Assembly (NCBI GenBank): GCA_040218875.1
Contig: JAVJQP010000072.1
Strand: one strand, 5' to 3'
Source of the DNA: Coleofasciculus sp937127375
GTDB lineage: Bacteria > Cyanobacteriota > Cyanobacteriia > Cyanobacteriales > Coleofasciculaceae
Length of the DNA stretch: 64,000 bases
The position numbers were made by a program, and so were the translations under genes. Of the stretch, positions 26,501-33,859 are shown piece after piece. Every line of letters starts with the position of its first letter. The first letter of the stretch is position 1. Under the pieces are notes generated by a model. That model was not told the origin of the DNA. It did no database searches and worked only from the letters and a program-made list of their open reading frames with translations.

Positions 26501-27007
26501 GATGTTATCTTCAACGTGAGTAACGCTGATTGGACTGTGCCAGGGGAGTTGGGTGAGATGAGACCCCTGATTTTCAACTGGATGGCACAAGATAGCGTGA
26601 TCAGTCATGAACTGGGTTTATTTTTGTTTGATCAGCCCAACGGACAAATCGGTAATTTAGTCCCTGGTGATCCGGGTTATGCTGTAGCTGCCCTGTCTCA
26701 GCCGAATCGCCAGGTTATCGTTGCACCGGGAGAGACAGGGAATGGGCAACGGACACTGAATGTGAAGAGCGATCGCGTTTTAGGATGGTATTTGATCCAA
26801 AACGGCACAACGGAACAGTTTTTACGGGAAAACCCCGACAATTTACTGGGGAATTCGCCCTTAGCCTTTTTCTCAATCATTGCTGCGAACCCTAATGGGA
26901 TCGATAACTTCTGGCGACTGTCCCCGAATGAATTTGCCTGGGAAGACCTGACAAACGATAGTGATATCGACTTTAATGATGTAATGATAGGCATTCAGTT
27001 TGGCTAA
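23576..27007 (+). CDS. Giant surface protein: DUF4347, cadherin-like and two DUF4114 domains
   Basis: A 1143-residue predicted extracellular protein. Residues about 114-275 are a DUF4347 domain (STLVFVDAGIADAETL, QIISHGMSAG, LFYGCNLAAT). Residues about 285-700 are Gly/Asn/Asp-rich strands like a beta-propeller (SBBP-type). Residues about 700-800 are cadherin-like, with LTTLDPDTDDRHTYTL. Two DUF4114 domains end in DQDFNDVIF near 972 and DIDFNDVM near 1131, probably Ca-binding. There is no classical signal peptide or PEP-CTERM tail, as is usual for DUF4347 proteins, which are thought to leave by type I secretion. GTG at 23576 or ATG at 23585 may be the start. It stands just before the exosortase. 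Confidence 0.85.
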   Translation: MHQMELIEPGTGLIVSAEADRVSGYSEGLGFNQIGEVNGRPNRDRSLVGEAYIPELQPLADNPVIDVEAAVPFLEHRLSSVDSPETLNPESEKATGRDLLTGLDVGNAHNSTLVFVDAGIADAETLVAGVVPGAEVIMLTPDQDGVSQITQVLAERQGLSSVQIISHGMSAGLQLGAGELSLDTLNTYTNQLQTWAGALTSEADILFYGCNLAATALGEQFIEQVSQLTGADVAASSDRTGSAALGGDWELEVSQGTIESDVALQMWAQSAYQAVLDAVDNNLTVNSASFLGGNGDDSGNAVEIAPDRTIVIGGNFDLTPTQSLADGQGTVIRLDSTGQTRLSVTQVGADVDDLDLNRTNGNITVVGDFGVKTLNSDASQVLWSANPGSAQRVAVAGQGQVAVLADKQVTVYNPQGTAIGNFTVPGTQIADVAIDSNTSSVFVTGYRQVSTNLQLPLLRSYSYTGEINWENYNFSANEAAGENLGADTRGLRVAIGQDNQLYFAGSLDGGNSVFQRDPETITQSAGNVNIDNYTNTSNSGGGKFAYFARLNPATGTLNQGQIFLTRLSSGKGNSFAVNAITADANGRVYIGGQAGASLPDRSELQINGMSVGPYSGFEGAVIAVSEDFQQRELVGLWSGGSPSGSEVNGVAVFGDIRAMVSTNSGTNMITVNPLQGTSGGNQDAFFSVWQSPATPIGNPPTEINLTNTTIAKNTLQEKVVGELTTLDPDTDDRHTYTLIDDAGGRFAIADNKLLVADGVNLDFETNQSYQITVRSTDADGFSFEESFEIAIAAVDDTPTPTPTPTLPVGLVDLAQIGSTQGVFQVGGTPGEAVRLQFDWTFREAQFKNEVGVLRVDDAMGTVNGVRPGDPGYAQQALTRAESQVLFARGENVGKGVDLSLQAGEYWVFYLIQDSTRADWLAENPDNRLDGETIAFFSVTAANPDQFNHVQRTELGDGMVQLAWEDLTGGGDQDFNDVIFNVSNADWTVPGELGEMRPLIFNWMAQDSVISHELGLFLFDQPNGQIGNLVPGDPGYAVAALSQPNRQVIVAPGETGNGQRTLNVKSDRVLGWYLIQNGTTEQFLRENPDNLLGNSPLAFFSIIAANPNGIDNFWRLSPNEFAWEDLTNDSDIDFNDVMIGIQFG

Positions 27008-27041
27008 TTTTCTCTCTAATCGTTTCTACCCATAAAGCACC

Positions 27042-27932
27042 ATGAAAGCGACCTCTCTCACACCCCTGCAACGATTAAAAATCCCCCCCTATTGGCTACT
27101 TGCGATCGCTGCTGGCTTAGTTGCCATCTATATGACACTCAGTTGGAAAGCCGGAGATGAAGCCCAACTTGGCATGAGTGTCTTGTTTTGGCTAGCGGTT
27201 GGTTCCCTACTTTGGGGAAAACGCCATGAGTTAAACCTGGAAAGTGAAGTTGTCCCAAGTATCGCTGGGGCGTTAGTCATTGGCTTTATCCTTTGGTACA
27301 GCGCCAGCATCAGTGGGTTGAGGCTAACTAACGAAAATGTGCAAAGGCTGGCACCGTTACTGCGACTGCTGCCGTTTATTTCTGCCATTGGTGTGGCGTT
27401 ACTTGCCTCTGGGTTTAAAGGATTCAAACAATACTGGCAAGAAATAACCATCCTGTTTTTTCTCGGTGGACCGGCTACAATTGCCTCATTTATACCAGAT
27501 ATTTCGCCAATCACGGCTATATTTTCGGCGTTCATGCTGCACTATATGGGCTTTCAGGTCGATCTGTACGATAAGGTCTTTATTAACCTGCCTGATGGTG
27601 GCGTTAAGGTGTATCATGGCTGTTCCGGCATGGAAGCGATGACGTATGTGTTGGGACTATCGGTGATTTGTCTGATTATGTTTCCCATTGCTCGCCGTAA
27701 GCAGTATTTCGTACCACTCATAGCGTTGGTTGTCGGATTTGTCGTCAATAGCTTCCGGGTGGCATTGATGGCGGTGCTGGCAAATGCCCAAAATATGGAA
27801 GCCTTTAAATACTGGCATGAAGGCGAAGGATCTCTAGTCTTCGGCATGATTTCCGTGATGGTTTTCGGCGTGTTCTACTGGTTGCTGCTGCGGCTGGAGG
27901 ACACGAGTTCTCCGGAGACTGAGGAGGCATAA
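27042..27932 (+). CDS. Exosortase (cyanoexosortase A type)
   Basis: A 296-residue polytopic membrane transpeptidase that cleaves PEP-CTERM sorting signals and attaches the proteins to the cell surface or exports them. Eight or so hydrophobic helices are seen. The catalytic set is complete: Cys194 (YHGCSGMEAM), Arg239 (VNSFRVALM) and His259 (KYWHEGEGS). The GCSGM context and the following accessory and HpsJ-like genes fit the cyanoexosortase A group. It overlaps the next gene by TAATG. A PEP-CTERM substrate is encoded 2.8 kb downstream. Confidence 0.9.
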   Translation: MKATSLTPLQRLKIPPYWLLAIAAGLVAIYMTLSWKAGDEAQLGMSVLFWLAVGSLLWGKRHELNLESEVVPSIAGALVIGFILWYSASISGLRLTNENVQRLAPLLRLLPFISAIGVALLASGFKGFKQYWQEITILFFLGGPATIASFIPDISPITAIFSAFMLHYMGFQVDLYDKVFINLPDGGVKVYHGCSGMEAMTYVLGLSVICLIMFPIARRKQYFVPLIALVVGFVVNSFRVALMAVLANAQNMEAFKYWHEGEGSLVFGMISVMVFGVFYWLLLRLEDTSSPETEEA

Positions 27933-28117
27933 TGTCCTGGAAACAGGTGCGGATTTTTGTGTTAGCGCTGATTTTTGGTGCCGTTCTCGTGGTGTTGCTG
28001 AAAGTCATTCTGGTAACTCTGGCTGAGAAAGGGCAAGGAAAGTCAGCGACTAGGGTTTCCCAGGTTGAGTCGTTGGCATTGCCGCCATCGGTAGAGATGC
28101 GCTATAGCGCATCTTGA
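27932..28117 (+). pseudogene. Truncated exosortase-associated protein
   Basis: A 61-codon frame translationally coupled to the exosortase (TAATG). It begins MSWKQVRIFVLALIFGAVLV, the membrane-anchor start typical of the accessory protein that follows cyanoexosortase genes, which normally runs to roughly 200 residues. After about 50 codons the frame enters the perfect palindrome AGATGCGCTATAGCGCATCT (28095-28114), which supplies the last residues and the stop. A mobile-looking element follows at once (28123). The gene therefore looks cut by repeat insertion. Whether a short anchor is still made is unknown. Confidence 0.6.
28095..28114. repeat. Perfect 20-bp palindrome
   Basis: AGATGCGCTATAGCGCATCT, preceded by GTAG as in the GTAGAGACG palindromes elsewhere in the window. 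It lies within the reading frame of the truncated exosortase accessory gene and creates its end. Confidence 0.8.
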
Positions 28118-28122
28118 CATTC

Positions 28123-28252
28123 GTAAGCTGGCATGCATTGAAATTTTGTATAGGTAGTGAGCAAGATGCAAAGCCTGCGGCATGGCTTCGCTAAACACAC
28201 TACAAGGATTTCCCCATTCTTGACATTATGGTTTAAATGCCGAACAAGTTAC
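28123..28252. repeat. MITE-like element with GTAAGCTG ends
   Basis: A segment of about 130 bp closely matching 59422-59575: CGTAAGCTGGCATGCATTGA, then GAGCAAGATGCAAAGCCTGC, and the end TTTAAATGCCGAACAAGTTAC. The two ends are imperfect inverted repeats of one another (about 20 bp). It has no coding capacity. It directly follows the truncated accessory gene, and a heptamer/hairpin unit lies at 28353-28440. Confidence 0.75.
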
Positions 28253-28453
28253 CACGCATAATTTAGACAATCTGTTTCCAGAGGTAGGGAAAAAGAGATA
28301 ATCTATTGAACGTTAAACGTCATTAGTCTGCTAACCAATGAATTAGTTGTGATCATTATGTCGGACATAAGACGTAGCCTGCTTCTCAAGGGAGCGAGTA
28401 TGACAAATGACAAATGACTAATGACGAATGACAAATAACCAATACTTAAAACC

Positions 28454-29203
28454 ATGACGCAATCAGAAGAAAAAGATAAGTTTGTTCCTGCCATCGACCA
28501 ACTGTGGAAGTTTAGCGCTGGTTTATCCAAGTCAATCGGAGTGGTGCGGTGGATAGGCTATGGGTTATTGATTTTGGCATTCTTCGATGTCGTAGAGATA
28601 TTTGTACCTCCCCTGTTTATGAATCCCGCTTGGGAATTTCAGACGCTTGGGCAATTGGTGGAACGAGTGCCCGTACCGTTGCTGGGATTGGCGCTGGTGT
28701 TTTTAGGGGAGAGAGATCAACGCATCCGCTGGGAACCTCTCATTCTGAATATCTTGTCCTGGTTGGCGTTGCTAGTGGGGATTTTGTTCTTTTTACTGGT
28801 TCCCTTGGGTGTGGTGAACACAATCCGACTGGACGCGCGGAACACGGATCAAATTACTCGGCAAGTTGAACAGCGGCAGGAGCAGATTCAACAGGTTAAA
28901 CAGGCACTCGGACAAGCGACGACTGTAGAACAGATGCAGTTTCTGATTAGTCAATTGGATAGTCAAGGGCGCACCCCACAGATTCAAGGTACTGAGCAGT
29001 TAGCTGAGGTGAAGGAGCAGCTTTCGACATTTTTGGAACAGGGTGAGACGCGGATGCAGGAGGAAGCTCAATCCCAGAAAAAGTCTCGGCGCTTACGGTT
29101 ACTGGAGAATTCGGTGAAGTGGAATTTGGGCGCTTTGGTGTCTGGGGCGTTGTTTGTTAGTGTTTGGCGCTTAACGGGTTGGGCAAGACGTAGCGATTCA
29201 TGA
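28454..29203 (+). CDS. HpsJ-like protein, exosortase-associated
   Basis: A 249-residue membrane protein of the HpsJ-like group, which in cyanobacteria lies next to cyanoexosortase or in the hps cluster for hormogonium polysaccharide and motility. Three hydrophobic helices occur in the N-terminal half (about residues 33-52, 75-92, 105-127). A coiled coil follows (QITRQVEQRQEQIQQVKQAL), with a last helix near residues 222-240. The position after the exosortase genes supports a shared role in surface export. The symbol is not assigned because HpsJ itself belongs to another cluster. Confidence 0.75.
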   Translation: MTQSEEKDKFVPAIDQLWKFSAGLSKSIGVVRWIGYGLLILAFFDVVEIFVPPLFMNPAWEFQTLGQLVERVPVPLLGLALVFLGERDQRIRWEPLILNILSWLALLVGILFFLLVPLGVVNTIRLDARNTDQITRQVEQRQEQIQQVKQALGQATTVEQMQFLISQLDSQGRTPQIQGTEQLAEVKEQLSTFLEQGETRMQEEAQSQKKSRRLRLLENSVKWNLGALVSGALFVSVWRLTGWARRSDS

Positions 29204-29255
29204 ACCGCGCCTTACTTCGTGAAGATGCGGATTGCCAGAGATAACCTGGCAGTAG

Positions 29256-29275
29256 AGACGCGCCATGGCGCGTCT
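29256..29275. repeat. Perfect palindrome AGACGCGCCATGGCGCGTCT
   Basis: A perfect 20-bp dyad centred on CATG, flanked by GTAG on the left and GTACATG on the right. Relatives with different inner bases but the same AGACG/CGTCT edges and CATG centre occur at 34798, 37533, 47603 and 61657. Confidence 0.85.
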
Positions 29276-29339
29276 GTACATGAATAGGGCATGAGTTGGT
29301 AGAGGATAATCACTGTCGGACGAGACCATTGGTGTCAAC

Positions 29340-29700
29340 TTAAGGCTGAAACCCTTACTTAATAAGAGATCCCCCCTAGCCCCCCTTGATACTGCTGGCG
29401 AATTGGAAAAACCTAACCCCCCAGCCCCCTTCCCAACCCCCCTCATTCCCCCCTGCGAGGAGGGAGGACAGAGGATGCTTCGCTTTTATTGCACGGAAGG
29501 GGGAGCCTCTAAGCCCCTCCCCGTGGCGGGGAGGGGTTTGGGGAGGGGTCTGACCCCTCCGTTAATGACCAGCAGTATCCCCCTTCAAAAGGGGGGAACC
29601 AGAAATTAATCAACTTCAAAAGGGGGGAACCAGAAATTAATCAAAGTCCCCCTTTTTAAGGGGGATTTAGGGGGATCTAAACTTTGAGCGTTAGTCATAC
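29340..29700. repeat. Cluster of G/C-run repeats with a 31-bp tandem duplication
   Basis: A patch of repeat DNA with several parts. 29345-29392 (CCCTTACTTAATAAGAGATC with CCCCCCTAGCCCCCCTT) is the reverse complement of 59640-59690. 29583-29613 and 29614-29644 are an exact 31-bp tandem duplication ending AGAAATTAATCAA. 29641-29690 (AAGTCCCCCTTTTTAAGGGG onward) is the reverse complement of 59253-59295. No gene is visible between 29204 and 30071. Confidence 0.8.
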
Positions 29701-30071
29701 AAAGTCTTCAGTCGAGACGTCGAGTCGCGCTCAGGCTGAAGTCTTCCTCTTCCCCCCACTACAACACTTATTTAGCAGAGTCTAATACTCAAAGGTAAAC
29801 TATACCTGGTTTTCAGCCGAAATAATGTAACCATTTTTACCGGATTTTGACGGGAATCTCAGGCATCTTCATCAAAACTTTAAATTAAGGGTTAATTTTC
29901 CGGATATCTTCATCGAAGCTTTATAGACATGTATCGAAGGATACTTTATAGTGAACGATAGAGCGAATTCAATGAAGCTCAAGCCAGATATGGCAAGCAA
30001 TTCAGGGTTTTGCTCACATCTAGCAACTATCTAGTATTGAATTGAGTTAACTAGTCCTAAACAGCACTGAC

Positions 30072-30164
30072 ATGAAACGTTCTGCTTTTGTTCCCTCGGT
30101 TTTAGCTGCTACTGGCGTAGCCGTCGTCATGTCTAAAAGTAATCAATTATATATATATATATAA
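30072..30164 (+). pseudogene. 5' remnant of a PEP-CTERM protein gene
   Basis: The ATG at 30072 opens MKRSAFVPSVLAATGVAVVM, which parallels the signal peptide of the intact PEP-CTERM protein at 30737. The 30 bp before it (GAGTTAACTAGTCCTAAACA) also match the sequence before that gene (GAGTTATCTAGTCCTAAGGA). After 20 codons the similarity ends at an AT microsatellite (30150-30170) and the frame stops. So this is a broken tandem duplicate of the downstream gene. Confidence 0.7.
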
Positions 30165-30430
30165 GCCTATTTTAGGGACTCCCTTTAGGAAATCAAGCTA
30201 GCTTGTCACTAATAACTGAGCAACAAAACCCGTCCTTATTCATACGTCATAAGTTATACAAAAAAGCATTCCCACCTGTATCTTCAGCCTTTTGTTTGGC
30301 TTTATTGAGCAATTCAGGAGGTAGGTTGGGTTGATGTATGAGTCCCCACAATAATCGGTTGAGTTTTACTTCGTTCAACCCAACTTACAACAACTAAAAC
30401 AATTAACTTAGCCAATATCACAAAGAGCTT

Positions 30431-30482
30431 GACCCCCAATAGTCTTCCTGCGTCAAAAAAACAGGCTGGGGGTCTTATTTGT
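30431..30482 (+). terminator. Strong hairpin terminator
   Basis: GACCCCCA (30431-30438) pairs with TGGGGGTC (30467-30474), followed by TTATTTG. It lies 270 bp after the PEP-CTERM remnant, where the end of the once complete gene would be expected. It supports the view that a full gene formerly stood here. Confidence 0.75.
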
Positions 30483-30736
30483 GCTGATTTTTCCTCAAGA
30501 GGGCATGAATCCCGATACTTTAATCAAATCCTCAAATCCTTGCCCCGTAATGTATCTAGCCTTATAGAGATTAATCTTTATCGAAAGTTTACATAATTTC
30601 ACTGATTCTTCATTGCTACTTTACCCAACACCTAAGTGAAGTCCCTTATAGTGTGAATATAGAAAAGCAAACACGCCGAAGCAAATCAGTCCAAACGCTT
30701 CAGCAATCGAGTTATCTAGTCCTAAGGAGTACTTAC

Positions 30737-31327
30737 ATGAAATTCTCTTCTCTCGTTCCCTCTGTTATCGCCGCTGCTGGAATCGCTGTTGCATCTTCAG
30801 CTTTCTCTCCTGCTCAAGCCGCCTTAACATCTTTATCAAATTCGTGTAGCACTTCAGACCTAAGTGGCTCTGTAGCTTGTGAAGGTACTTTTGATGGTAA
30901 TGATTCTAATCAAGACCTAGATGGTCTATTTGGAGTCGATGCATGGTCAGAACTATTTAAAGTAGATAATGATAGTGGCACTAATGGTGGCTTGAATGTT
31001 ACTGGTGGCGGTACATCAGGAGGCTGGAGTCTGACAGGCATCGATTTCAACACATCTAATATAATGGTTGCCCTCAAGGGTGGTAACAGCTTCAGTGCTT
31101 ATTTACTCGATGGTGCGACTAGCGGCTCATGGAATACTGATGGGGTTGTAAAAGGTAACGGTCAGCCAGGTCCCGGTTTATCTCACTTCACCGTGTATCA
31201 AGCACCCAAACCTGTTACAGATCCTGAAGCTGTTCCCGAACCCCTCACCATCTTAGGTTCCGCTACTGCTTTAGGAATCGGCGGTTTGCTCAAGCGCCAA
31301 CAGTCCAAAAAGAACAACAAGGCTTAA
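30737..31327 (+). CDS. PEP-CTERM sorting-domain surface protein
   Basis: A 196-residue secreted protein. The signal peptide is MKFSSLVPSVIAAAGIAVAS with cleavage near SPAQA. The mature region is rich in Gly, Ser, Asn and Asp. The C-terminal sorting signal is VPEP at residues 166-169, a hydrophobic segment TILGSATALGIGGLL, then the basic KRQQSKKNNK, which is the exosortase target. I start at the ATG at 30737 because it follows AAGGAG by 7 bases and begins the signal peptide; the in-frame extension to 30653 does not fit. It is probably a substrate of the exosortase at 27042. Confidence 0.92.
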   Translation: MKFSSLVPSVIAAAGIAVASSAFSPAQAALTSLSNSCSTSDLSGSVACEGTFDGNDSNQDLDGLFGVDAWSELFKVDNDSGTNGGLNVTGGGTSGGWSLTGIDFNTSNIMVALKGGNSFSAYLLDGATSGSWNTDGVVKGNGQPGPGLSHFTVYQAPKPVTDPEAVPEPLTILGSATALGIGGLLKRQQSKKNNKA

Positions 31328-31381
31328 TTGAGTCTTAAGTAATTCCCTCCGAGTTTACATAGAATAGAAGCCCAGTAAACT

Positions 31382-31416
31382 CCTTCTGTAGAGTCAAGCA
31401 GAAGGGGTTATTCTTT
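31382..31416 (+). terminator. Terminator of the PEP-CTERM gene
   Basis: CCTTCTG (31382-31388) pairs with CAGAAGG (31399-31405) around a 10-base loop and is followed by GGTTATTCTTTTG. It lies 55 bp after the stop codon. Confidence 0.75.
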
Positions 31417-31476
31417 TGTCATTCGTCTTATGTCATTTGTCCTTTGTCATCAGTTTTGTAGGGTGGGTTAGGCGGA

Positions 31477-31745
31477 TTAAGATGACTGGTTGATAAATTC
31501 CTCTAAGGATTCCACCTCTAAAACAATTTCCCCTAAACCTTCCAATTGATGAATATCTTTTTTTACACCTGTGTCCATCGCAGCAGTAGACGGTGACATG
31601 AGTTCGATAATCACATCAGGATAGCGACCTTTTTCTTCCCAAACAACCCAGCCTTGGCGTTCGCGCTTACCATCTACATTCAGAACCACAAAGAAATCAG
31701 ATCCTCTCAAATCGCGATCGCGAATCTGCTGACCGTGGTGATATC
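31477..31745 (-). pseudogene. Uma2 family nuclease remnant
   Basis: The minus-strand frame reads YHHGQQIRDRDLRGSDFFVV, then EEKGRYPDVIIELMSPST, which are core blocks of Uma2 (DUF820, PD-(D/E)XK fold) proteins. The usual N-terminal 50 residues are absent, replaced by a transposase fragment. After KKDI the chain jumps to an ending HQLEGLGEIVLEVESLEEFI, typical of the extreme C-terminus, so about 100 residues are missing inside. The original start is lost. Compare the apparently intact Uma2 gene at 63509. Confidence 0.75.
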
Positions 31746-31756
31746 AAACCTAATAG

Positions 31757-31871
31757 GTACTGTTTGTTCAGTAGTCAACTTAAAAAGAAGTAACCACAAA
31801 GGATAACGCCGTCCTCTTGCGGCACGAAAATCTGGCACTTGGCTTAAGGCTTCCAGGAGATTGCCCTTCAT
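31757..31871 (-). mobile_element. N-terminal fragment of an ISAs1-type transposase
   Basis: From the ATG at 31871 the frame reads MKGNLLEALSQVPDFRAARG then RRYPLWLLLFKL. That is the start of the ISAs1/H-repeat transposase N-terminal domain, in which the LLEAL-VPD-R--RGRRYPLW pattern is characteristic. Only about 40 codons remain before it merges with the Uma2 remnant. It is a dead relic; no inverted repeats were recognised. Confidence 0.6.
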
Positions 31872-32011
31872 GATAGCAAATGACTCAATTAAACTAGGGT
31901 TTCAATATTTAGTTTACGCGCTTATCATGGTCGCCCTAATTTTCTCTCATCACTGCGGAATTAGCCCTGCTTTGAAAGGAAGGGATCTGTGGAGAGGGGA
32001 GCAAGAATGTA

Positions 32012-32071
32012 GGGGCGGGTTTAGGGACTCACTTGGATGGCTTAACGATAACTGAACAACAAAACCCGCCC
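32012..32071. repeat. GGGGCGGGTTT inverted-repeat element, copy f
   Basis: A complete copy of the AACAAAACCCGCCC subfamily. Interior GGCTTAACGATAACTGAACA. Only 80 bp separate it from the next copy. The spacer 31872-32219 holds these two copies and no gene. Confidence 0.88.
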
Positions 32072-32152
32072 TTTATTCAAGGGTTATTGGCTTCGTTGAC
32101 ACGTTGAAGGCTAAGGTTCCTTTACTACGAACACTGTCCTCAAAACTTGAGC

Positions 32153-32211
32153 GGGGCGGGTTTAGTTGCATTTTGGTGCAAAAGAAACGATAATAGTCAA
32201 ACCCGCCCCTA
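32153..32211. repeat. GGGGCGGGTTT inverted-repeat element, copy g
   Basis: A complete copy of the GTCAAACCCGCCCC subfamily with the interior AGTTGCATTTTGG...AACGATAATAGTC. It ends 8 bp from the stop codon of the tldD-like gene, so any RNA hairpin would sit at the end of that transcript. Confidence 0.9.
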
Positions 32212-32219
32212 CAGACGGA

Positions 32220-33710
32220 TCAAGATGCGCCGCCGATGTGAATATTTCGCACCCGCACGGGGACACAAGCATGAGTCATTTGGGCAATTTGCATGGGTTC
32301 ACCTTTGCCACATAAATTCGTCCCGCATTGTTGCCATTCAGATTTAGGTCCGATCGCGTCTACACTATTCCAAAAGTCAGTGGTCATGGAATGATAGGTG
32401 ACATCCTTTAACATTCCCACTACTTTCCCCTTTTCTACCTTCCAAAAAGCATCACCACCAAACTGAAAATTGCGCCGTTGCTGATCAATAGAAAAACTGC
32501 CAATGCCATCAATTAAAATACCATCCTCGGTATCAGCAATCATTTCGGCTAATGTCGCCGTATGACTTCCCCCCTCGACTCCCGGTTCTAAGCCTAAATT
32601 GGGAATGCGTACCATCGGTACACTTGACCAACTATCGGCAAAGGCACTACCATTACTACTGCCTCGCCCCAATCGATAGGCGGTTTCGCGATCGGTAAGA
32701 TAATCAACTAAAATTCCATCCTTGACAACGTACCACTCTTGTGATGGTACGCCCTCATCATCATAACCCATGGTACTGCGTCCACCCGGTTGAGTGCGAT
32801 CGGCTTTAAAATTAACCCAAGGTGCAGCATACTGGAGTTTCCCTAATTTATCAGTTGTGGCGAAACTGGTGCCAGCAAAGTTGGCTTCATAGCCGTATAC
32901 TCGATCTAATTCTGTGGGATGTCCTACCGATTCATGAATCGTCAGCCACAGGTTTGTCGGTTTCAGAATTAGCGTGGTACGAATACCAGAGGGACTTTTC
33001 GGCGCATGGACTTTTTCAATCGCTTCTTCCGCTACTCGTTCCACTTGAGAAAGTAAATCGGCTCGGATAACATGCTCATAGCCCTTATTCATCGGCGGGC
33101 GTTCATAGCTGCGATTTTGAGCATCTCCATTCGCGATCGCACTACAGCCAAATCCAGGATAAGTCCGATACAGCGTTTGGTGAATCAGCGAACCTTCCGT
33201 TGAAGCAAAGGTCTTATCTTCCTTGGTAAATTGTAAATAAGAATACGCCTTTTTAATCCCCCGTTCGCCATAACCCAGCAGTTGGTCATTAATATGTAAC
33301 AGTAGATCAGCTTTTTCAGTAATCGGGATACTAAAGGGGTCAATGTCCATCGGAGTGATATAGGTATCCTGATAGGCGGCGACAGGAACCAGTTGTACCC
33401 TTGTCCGCTGAGACAGGCGACTCCCCTTGGCAATTTCCACGGCTAAGGTAACCAGGCGTTCCACCTCTGCTGGCGTTTTATAGGGACTCGCTGCAAATCC
33501 CCACGCCCCATCCAGCAACACCCGCACACCAAAGCCAGCACTAACATTATCAGACAATTGACTCAGGGAGCGATCGCGGGCATAAAGATTTTGATGGCGG
33601 TAGGTGCAAAATCGGACATCGCCGTATTCACAGCCGGCTTGACGAATCAAATCAATCGCCAGTTGAGCCAAATCTGTTGCGGTGGTGGTTGGGGTGAGGG
33701 ATTGTACCAT
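32220..33710 (-). CDS. tldD: TldD/PmbA family metalloprotease
   Basis: A 496-residue member of the TldD family. In E. coli the TldD-TldE heterodimer is a zinc protease that matures microcin B17 and degrades CcdA. The zinc-binding helix HESVGH lies near residue 260 (LWLTIHESVGHPTELDR), so this is the catalytic TldD-type rather than the TldE partner. The C-terminal region is typical (GIGSFSIDQQRRNFQFGG). No partner gene is adjacent in the window. The start is ATG at 33710. A hairpin repeat with GAGCGAAGCGAAGAA lies just upstream (33766-33826). Confidence 0.88.
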   Translation of the reverse strand: MVQSLTPTTTATDLAQLAIDLIRQAGCEYGDVRFCTYRHQNLYARDRSLSQLSDNVSAGFGVRVLLDGAWGFAASPYKTPAEVERLVTLAVEIAKGSRLSQRTRVQLVPVAAYQDTYITPMDIDPFSIPITEKADLLLHINDQLLGYGERGIKKAYSYLQFTKEDKTFASTEGSLIHQTLYRTYPGFGCSAIANGDAQNRSYERPPMNKGYEHVIRADLLSQVERVAEEAIEKVHAPKSPSGIRTTLILKPTNLWLTIHESVGHPTELDRVYGYEANFAGTSFATTDKLGKLQYAAPWVNFKADRTQPGGRSTMGYDDEGVPSQEWYVVKDGILVDYLTDRETAYRLGRGSSNGSAFADSWSSVPMVRIPNLGLEPGVEGGSHTATLAEMIADTEDGILIDGIGSFSIDQQRRNFQFGGDAFWKVEKGKVVGMLKDVTYHSMTTDFWNSVDAIGPKSEWQQCGTNLCGKGEPMQIAQMTHACVPVRVRNIHIGGAS

Positions 33711-33859
33711 AGTCTATTGCTGATAATTAAAATCCATTGATACCGAGTTGCGTTCTATCATGTCATTCTGAGCGAAGCGAAGAATCTGGACAGATGCTTC
33801 GCTACACTCCGTTACGCTCAGCATGACAAATTCTACCTTAGACTGCAACTTGGTATGAC

